Shown: positions 6,559 to 10,040 of the stretch, piece after piece
Numbering within the stretch: the first letter of the stretch is position 1
How the letters are laid out: each line of letters begins with the position of its first letter
Assembly: GCA_902477365.1 (NCBI GenBank)
Contig: CABSGW010000082.1
Coordinates: 1 to 10,040 of the forward strand
Reading direction: 5' to 3'
DNA length: 10,040 bases
Origin: an uncultured Prevotellaceae bacterium
GTDB taxonomy: Bacteria; Bacteroidota; Bacteroidia; Bacteroidales; Bacteroidaceae
The notes under the pieces: generated by a model
Database searches by the model: none
What the model saw: only the letters and a program-made list of their open reading frames with translations
What the model was told of the DNA's origin: nothing
Position numbers and translations under genes: made by a program

Positions 6559-6923
6559 ATCGACCTTCGGGACAAACACACCGCGTGTACAGAGGCAGTT
6601 CCGGCGGTAGGGTCTGGACTGGAGGAAACAATTACCGCAGCAGAGACCGGGTTAATCATAACTCAAACAGGCCGACAGACAGGCGTGCGCCGGTTTCTTC
6701 AGACAGAATACGCCCTGTTCAGCCCAACAGAGGGGAGCAACGGCCTATACAGCGTCCTTCAACGCCGGTTGAGCAGCGCGAAAGACCGCAGCGTAGTTTG
6801 CGTGATAACTCCGGATCAGGAATTAATAATCGTCAGCGTTCAATAACCACTCCCACCCAAAACCGGATGCAACGAGGTGGCGGTGGAGGAGGTGTGAGCC
6901 GTCCGCAACGTGGAAGAAGATAG
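6327..6923 (+). pseudogene. C-terminal Trp/Tyr/His- and Arg-rich part of the same protein, in the -1 frame
   Basis: This frame is open for 198 codons from 6327, just after a TAA at 6324-6326, to the TAG at 6921-6923. Residues 1-76 (6327-6554) contain 15 Trp, 11 Tyr and 9 His, with motifs such as 'YYSPWGWNSLYWDSWYW' and 'HWGWHHGPHWGWNRP'. The remaining 122 residues are low-complexity, rich in Arg, Pro, Gln, Ser and Gly, and end in a Gly run and 'SRPQRGRR'. No ATG begins the segment. A GTG at 6555 overlaps the other frame's stop (GTGA), but starting there would discard the aromatic half. The composition indicates the natural C-terminus of the gene starting at 5950. One lost base between frames, a sequencing error, or recoding would each explain it. 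Confidence 0.6.
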
Positions 6924-6935
6924 GAGATTGATGTT

Positions 6936-8477
6936 ATGAAAAAGAATTTATTAGTAGCGGCCCTGCTTGGAGGTTGCCTGCAAGCTTCGGCGCAAGATGT
7001 ATATCAGGTTGAAAACTTCATTTCAGAAGATTTGAACGGTACGGCCCGTTACGTGGGTATGGGAGGCGCTATGAGCGCACTGGGTGCCGATCTGTCTGTT
7101 ATGGGGACCAATCCGGCCGGTATCGGTCTGTACCGTTCCAGCGATGTTGCCACTTCGCTCAGTTTGCGTACCATGCTCGACGGGAAAAAATTCGATGGCC
7201 ATTCTCCCACACATGTGTCTTTCGATAACATCGGCTTTGTATATTCTTCAAAGTTCAGCGATACAGGCACTTTGCGTTTTTTCAATATGGGATTCAACTA
7301 TCATAAAAGAAAAAACTTCAATCAGTTGCTTGATGTGTCACAGCGTAATCCGGGAGCGTCACAAACATGGGCTATGGCCGATATGATGCTGCTATGGGGT
7401 GAAAACTATGCTCCCCCTTATGCCATTGCGGGCTATGAGACTTATCTGATAAACCCTACGACAGACGAATACGGTGAACCGGTCTACGATGTGTACAATT
7501 CAACCCAGAACCGCTTTAGAAAGGCCTCTTCCGGGAGCATGCAGGAGTTTGACTTTAACTTCTCGTTCAATTTGGAAGACCGTTTTTATCTGGGTGTAAC
7601 GATAGGTGCTTATAGTGTCGACATGGACAGCTATTCCGAATATTGGGAAAAACTGGGTACACCAGAATATGATGACGGTAAATACACCATGATTGATAGT
7701 CGGAGTTTGAGCGGAAACGGATTCGATGTGAAACTAGGAGCTATTGTGCGTCCGTTTTACGACTCACCTTTCCGAATCGGCTTTTCGGTAGCTTCTCCAA
7801 CATACCTCAATTTGCGTGCCGATGCCTATAATGCAGTATACTCCGATTTGGCCGGACATAGCTCGTCCTACGATTACAAGCACGCTATTGACGGGTATAC
7901 GTACCAGGTGGAAACGCCGTGGAAGTTCAATGTAAGTTTGGGGCATACTATAGGCAATTGGTTGGCTTTGGGTGCTGAATACGAGTATGCCGATTATACC
8001 TCGGCCGGAGTAAAGTATGACGATGACTGGGAGTGGGATTATTGGTATGATAGCGAGTCAACAGACCATGCGTTGGAACGCGAACTCAGAAAACAACTGA
8101 AAGGCGTAAGCACGTTTAAGCTAGGAGCGGAGATACGGGTGGTCGATGGGTTCTCTATCAGGGCCGGATATAACTATGTGACCAGTGCTTTCCGGAAAGA
8201 TGCATTCCTGAATCACAACATCAATAGTGCATCCATTGACTATGCCACTTCTACCGACTACATGAACTTGTCGGACATCAACCGTTACACCTGTGGGTTG
8301 GGATATCGTGGCAACCACCTGTATGTGGACTTTGCCTATCAGTTGCAAAAACAAAAAGGAACATTCTACCCCTATAACACGCAGCAGGGAGACGCTTCTA
8401 ATGTAAATGAAGCCTTGGCCAGCAACGTGAAACTGGATAAGCAGCAATTATTACTTACATTGGGATATAAATTTTAA
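6936..8477 (+). CDS. FadL/OmpP1/TodX-type outer-membrane beta-barrel protein
   Basis: The 513-residue product has a signal peptide (residues 1-20, ending 'LQASAQ') and ends 'LLLTLGYKF', a typical barrel-closing beta-signal with terminal Phe. The N-terminal segment 'GTARYVGMGGAMSALGADLS' followed by 'NPAGIGLYRSSDVATS' (NPAG at 59-62) is the hatch-like signature of the FadL/OmpP1/TodX hydrophobic-transport family. The rest alternates polar and aromatic residues in the manner of transmembrane strands, with acidic Tyr/Trp-rich loops such as 'DDDWEWDYWYDSES'. Members are often annotated 'hemin receptor' in Bacteroidales; I see nothing that specifies haem, so the substrate is left open. It begins 12 bases after the preceding stop and is probably co-transcribed with its neighbours. 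Confidence 0.85.
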   Translation: MKKNLLVAALLGGCLQASAQDVYQVENFISEDLNGTARYVGMGGAMSALGADLSVMGTNPAGIGLYRSSDVATSLSLRTMLDGKKFDGHSPTHVSFDNIGFVYSSKFSDTGTLRFFNMGFNYHKRKNFNQLLDVSQRNPGASQTWAMADMMLLWGENYAPPYAIAGYETYLINPTTDEYGEPVYDVYNSTQNRFRKASSGSMQEFDFNFSFNLEDRFYLGVTIGAYSVDMDSYSEYWEKLGTPEYDDGKYTMIDSRSLSGNGFDVKLGAIVRPFYDSPFRIGFSVASPTYLNLRADAYNAVYSDLAGHSSSYDYKHAIDGYTYQVETPWKFNVSLGHTIGNWLALGAEYEYADYTSAGVKYDDDWEWDYWYDSESTDHALERELRKQLKGVSTFKLGAEIRVVDGFSIRAGYNYVTSAFRKDAFLNHNINSASIDYATSTDYMNLSDINRYTCGLGYRGNHLYVDFAYQLQKQKGTFYPYNTQQGDASNVNEALASNVKLDKQQLLLTLGYKF

Positions 8478-8495
8478 GCAATCAAATTAGTAATT

Positions 8496-8936
8496 ATGAA
8501 ACAAACAATGAAATTATTTATTCTATCAGCATTTACTTTCTTATTCACGGCATGTGCCACTACGCAAAAGACAACCTCTCCGCAGGCGTTTAACGGCGAG
8601 TGGGACGTTGTCAGCATTCAAGGTGAAAAGATAGTCCCTTCCGATAAGACCCCTTATTTAGGCTTTGATGTAAAAGAACAGCGCGTTTATGGCTTTACTG
8701 GCTGCAACCGTTTGACGGGTGGTATCAATGCGGAGGAACTCTCCAAAGGTGTGGCCGATTTCAGCCGTATGGGCTCTACACGGATGGCTTGTTTCGAGGA
8801 TAAATACGAAACCAAGTTCTTGTCGGCCATGGGCGAAGTAGCCAAGGTGAAGGCAAAAGGTAAGACGTTGAGTTTGTGCAATGCCTCAGGAAAAGTGGTG
8901 GTAGAACTCGTAAAACGCGATACGCCCCGTAAATAA
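8496..8936 (+). CDS. META-domain (HslJ-like) lipoprotein
   Basis: The 146-residue product has a hydrophobic leader and a lipobox-like 'LFTAC', giving lipidated Cys20. The mature part matches the META/HslJ domain: 'FNGEWDVVSIQGEKI' (32-46), 'YGFTGCNRLTGG' (65-76) and 'MGSTRMACF' (92-100), with the paired conserved cysteines Cys70 and Cys99. E. coli HslJ belongs to this family and is linked to heat shock and novobiocin resistance; the general function is unclear. After Cys20 the sequence is 'ATTQKTT', without the acidic run of the Bacteroidota lipoprotein surface-export signal, so a periplasm-facing location is inferred. It lies 18 bases after the barrel gene, so is likely its operon partner. 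Met5 (8508) is an alternative start. Confidence 0.88.
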   Translation: MKQTMKLFILSAFTFLFTACATTQKTTSPQAFNGEWDVVSIQGEKIVPSDKTPYLGFDVKEQRVYGFTGCNRLTGGINAEELSKGVADFSRMGSTRMACFEDKYETKFLSAMGEVAKVKAKGKTLSLCNASGKVVVELVKRDTPRK

Positions 8937-8957
8937 AAAATGCATATTGTTCAGAAG

Positions 8958-8993
8958 ACGGCCGGAATGCTCCTTGCAGCTTCCGGCCGTTTT
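8958..8993 (+). terminator. Hairpin terminator after the META lipoprotein gene
   Basis: ACGGCCGGAA (8958-8967) pairs perfectly with TTCCGGCCGT (8981-8990). The 13-base loop can form a further TGC/GCA pairing. The run TTTT (8990-8993) follows, giving a GC-rich stem plus short T-tract 21 bases after the lipoprotein stop, as expected for intrinsic termination on the plus strand. Confidence 0.8.
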
Positions 8994-8999
8994 GGGTTA

Positions 9000-9057
9000 T
9001 ATAAGAGGCTGCTTCCGGATACAGGACAACACCTGTTGCCGGAAGCAGCCTCTTATA
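9000..9057. terminator. Large 19-bp inverted repeat between convergent genes
   Basis: Positions 9000-9018 (starting TATAAGAGGCTGC) are perfectly complementary to 9039-9057. After a 2x2 internal loop, ACAGG (9021-9025) pairs with CCTGT (9032-9036) around a 6-base loop. The right arm includes the stop codon of the minus-strand nucleosidase gene (9053-9055). No T-tract follows on either strand, so it may terminate weakly, protect 3' ends or separate convergent transcripts. A bidirectional terminator is the simplest reading. Confidence 0.65.
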
Positions 9058-9637
9058 GATTCCTTTCTTCGAAGTAGGCTGTCAAGGCCGTGCGGGCATC
9101 ATGGAGTTTCTGTTCCCAGGCTGCCACCGAATTTTTTCCAATGATGTCTGTAACGTATTTTACTGCGATAAAGGGGATTTTCTCTTCTTGACAGATAAAC
9201 GCCTGCGCATAGGCTTCCATGTCAACAACATCACCTGTCAGCGTCTTCAGGTCGGTCACAAAGTTGTCACCGGTATTCACCGTAAAACGGGCATTGTGTG
9301 CTTGTCCCTGTAGGATGGAAGGCCATTCCCGGACAGCCGGCGGCAACTCGTTCGCGGTTGCTTCGATAGAGTAGGGAACACCGGGCAGTCGGGTACTTTC
9401 CAGATCCCGGTCAATAAATGCCGTACCCAGTAAGATGTCTCCTATGTGGTGGTTGACCGTTCCGGCTGTACCAATGTTTATCACCATACAAGGCGTTTGT
9501 TGTGTAAGGGCCTTCATGAGTGCAAAGCTACTGGCCGTCTTACCAATTCCGGTTATGACCTGTGTACAGTCATAACCGGAAAAAGATAACTCAATGCGCT
9601 CAGCTTCCAGCGCATGTGTAATGAGGATGGATTTCAT
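9053..9637 (-). CDS. Short MTA/SAH nucleosidase-futalosine hydrolase family protein
   Basis: This 194-residue enzyme belongs to the PNP/UDP phosphorylase superfamily, nucleosidase branch, which hydrolyses the N-glycosidic bond of purine nucleosides. Visible motifs are 'LEAERIEL' (10-17, with Glu13 near the catalytic Glu12 of E. coli MTAN), 'TGIGKTAS' (29-36), 'NIGTAGT' (54-60), 'NTGDNFV' (121-127), the ribose-binding 'VVDMEAYAQAF' (Glu141) and the catalytic-type Asp164 in 'VKYVTDIIGKNS'. It is shorter than E. coli MTAN (232 residues). Substrate cannot be settled: methylthioadenosine/S-adenosylhomocysteine or futalosine are both possible. Most Bacteroides-type organisms, to my knowledge, use the classical menaquinone route, which makes a futalosine role less likely. 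It starts 14 bases after the ettA stop, so it is probably co-transcribed. Confidence 0.82.
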   Translation of the reverse strand: MKSILITHALEAERIELSFSGYDCTQVITGIGKTASSFALMKALTQQTPCMVINIGTAGTVNHHIGDILLGTAFIDRDLESTRLPGVPYSIEATANELPPAVREWPSILQGQAHNARFTVNTGDNFVTDLKTLTGDVVDMEAYAQAFICQEEKIPFIAVKYVTDIIGKNSVAAWEQKLHDARTALTAYFEERNL

Positions 9638-9651
9638 GATTGGTTTGCCCG

Positions 9652-10040
9652 CTATTCATCCAGTTTACGGTAACGAATACGCTTAGGCTCTTCCTTACCC
9701 GTACGTTTGGCTTTGTTCACCTCGTAGTCGCTGTAACTGCCCTCGAAGAAGAATACATTACCATCGCCTTCGAATGCCAGAATGTGTGTACAGATGCGGT
9801 CCAGGAACCAACGGTCGTGGCTGATGACAACTGCACATCCCGCAAATTCGTCCAGACCCTCTTCCAGCGCGCGCAGGGTATTCACGTCAATGTCATTGGT
9901 CGGTTCGTCCAGCAACAATACATTGCCTTCTTCCTTCAATGCCATGGCCAGGTGCAACCGGTTGCGTTCACCGCCCGAGAGTACACCACATTTTTTCTCC
10001 TGGTCGGCCCCCGAGAAGTTAAAACGGCTCAGGTAAGCGC
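9652..10040 (-). CDS. ettA: ABC-F ATPase EttA, C-terminal part (cut by the window edge)
   Basis: The minus strand is open from the right edge to the TAG at 9652-9654, giving the last 128 full codons of an ABC-F protein. It shows the signature loop 'LSGGERNRLHLA', the Walker B region 'NVLLLDEPTNDIDVNTLRAL', the D-loop and the H-switch 'VVISHDRWFLDRICTHILAF', and then the EttA-type tail 'FFFEGSYSDYEVNKAKR' ending 'RIRYRKLDE'. This is the second nucleotide-binding domain. The tail closely resembles E. coli EttA, the energy-dependent translational throttle that binds the ribosomal E site and responds to the ATP/ADP ratio. An in-frame TTG at 9955-9957 is internal and not the start; the true start is right of the window. 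Confidence 0.93.
   Translation of the reverse strand, partial: AYLSRFNFSGADQEKKCGVLSGGERNRLHLAMALKEEGNVLLLDEPTNDIDVNTLRALEEGLDEFAGCAVVISHDRWFLDRICTHILAFEGDGNVFFFEGSYSDYEVNKAKRTGKEEPKRIRYRKLDE

Noticed and set aside
6320..6610. 96-codon plus-strand frame overlapping the frame-disrupted gene
   Set aside because: It is the third frame of the same low-complexity DNA and joins neither the signal peptide nor the C-terminal half.
6253..6659. Open frames on the minus strand opposite the Trp/Tyr/His-rich region
   Set aside because: They arise because TGG- and CAT/CAC-rich DNA is stop-poor on the opposite strand. The products are odd in composition and lack signals.
9053..9637. Naming the minus-strand nucleosidase mqnB (futalosine hydrolase) or mtnN
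   Set aside because: The visible motifs are shared by both enzyme types and the protein is short for either, so no symbol is assigned.
1..10040. CRISPR array, tRNA or rRNA gene, insertion sequence, integron or phage features
   Set aside because: No regularly spaced repeats, cloverleaf, transposase or integrase reading frame, or terminal inverted repeats with target duplication were seen.

Overview
The window comes from a member of the Bacteroidota, most likely order Bacteroidales (a Parabacteroides- or Bacteroides-like gut lineage). The evidence is the F1Fo ATP synthase gene order beginning beta-epsilon, the roughly 80-residue epsilon subunit, the long exported N-terminal domain on subunit a, the TAnnTTTG-like promoter element, and several Bacteroidales-type envelope proteins. 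Genus and species cannot be fixed from the sequence alone.

Positions 1-5737 hold a compact plus-strand ATP synthase operon: the tail of atpD (beta), then atpC (epsilon), an unnamed four-helix membrane protein in the atpI position, atpB (a), atpE (c), atpF (b), atpH (delta), atpA (alpha) and atpG (gamma). Intergenic gaps run from 3 to 42 bases, with no internal terminator visible. The start of atpD and the operon promoter lie to the left of the window. A 17-bp hairpin at 5758-5796 follows atpG. The a and c subunits carry the residues expected of a proton-driven machine: Arg286 with the His295/Glu334 pair in a, and Glu68 without a sodium-ligand signature in c.

Positions 5738-8936 hold a second plus-strand unit with its own candidate promoter at 5893-5923. 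First comes a secreted low-complexity protein rich in Trp, Tyr and His and then in Arg. Its reading frame is broken: the N-terminal half is in one frame and the C-terminal half is in the -1 frame. It is followed by an FadL/OmpP1/TodX-type outer-membrane beta-barrel and a META-domain (HslJ-like) lipoprotein. The short gaps suggest an envelope operon.

Positions 8937-9052 are a convergent intergenic region with two strong hairpins. One of them has a perfect 19-bp stem that runs into the stop codon of the gene on the other strand. From 9053 to 10040 the minus strand carries a short nucleosidase of the MTA/SAH nucleosidase-futalosine hydrolase superfamily and, upstream of it, the C-terminal part of the ABC-F translation factor EttA, cut by the window edge.

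Most of the window is conserved core genome. I see no CRISPR array, tRNA, rRNA, insertion sequence or phage gene. The least ordinary item is the frame-disrupted Trp/Tyr/His-rich secreted protein. The accessory parts of the ATP synthase (short epsilon, exported domain on subunit a, orphan membrane protein) are the other points worth attention.
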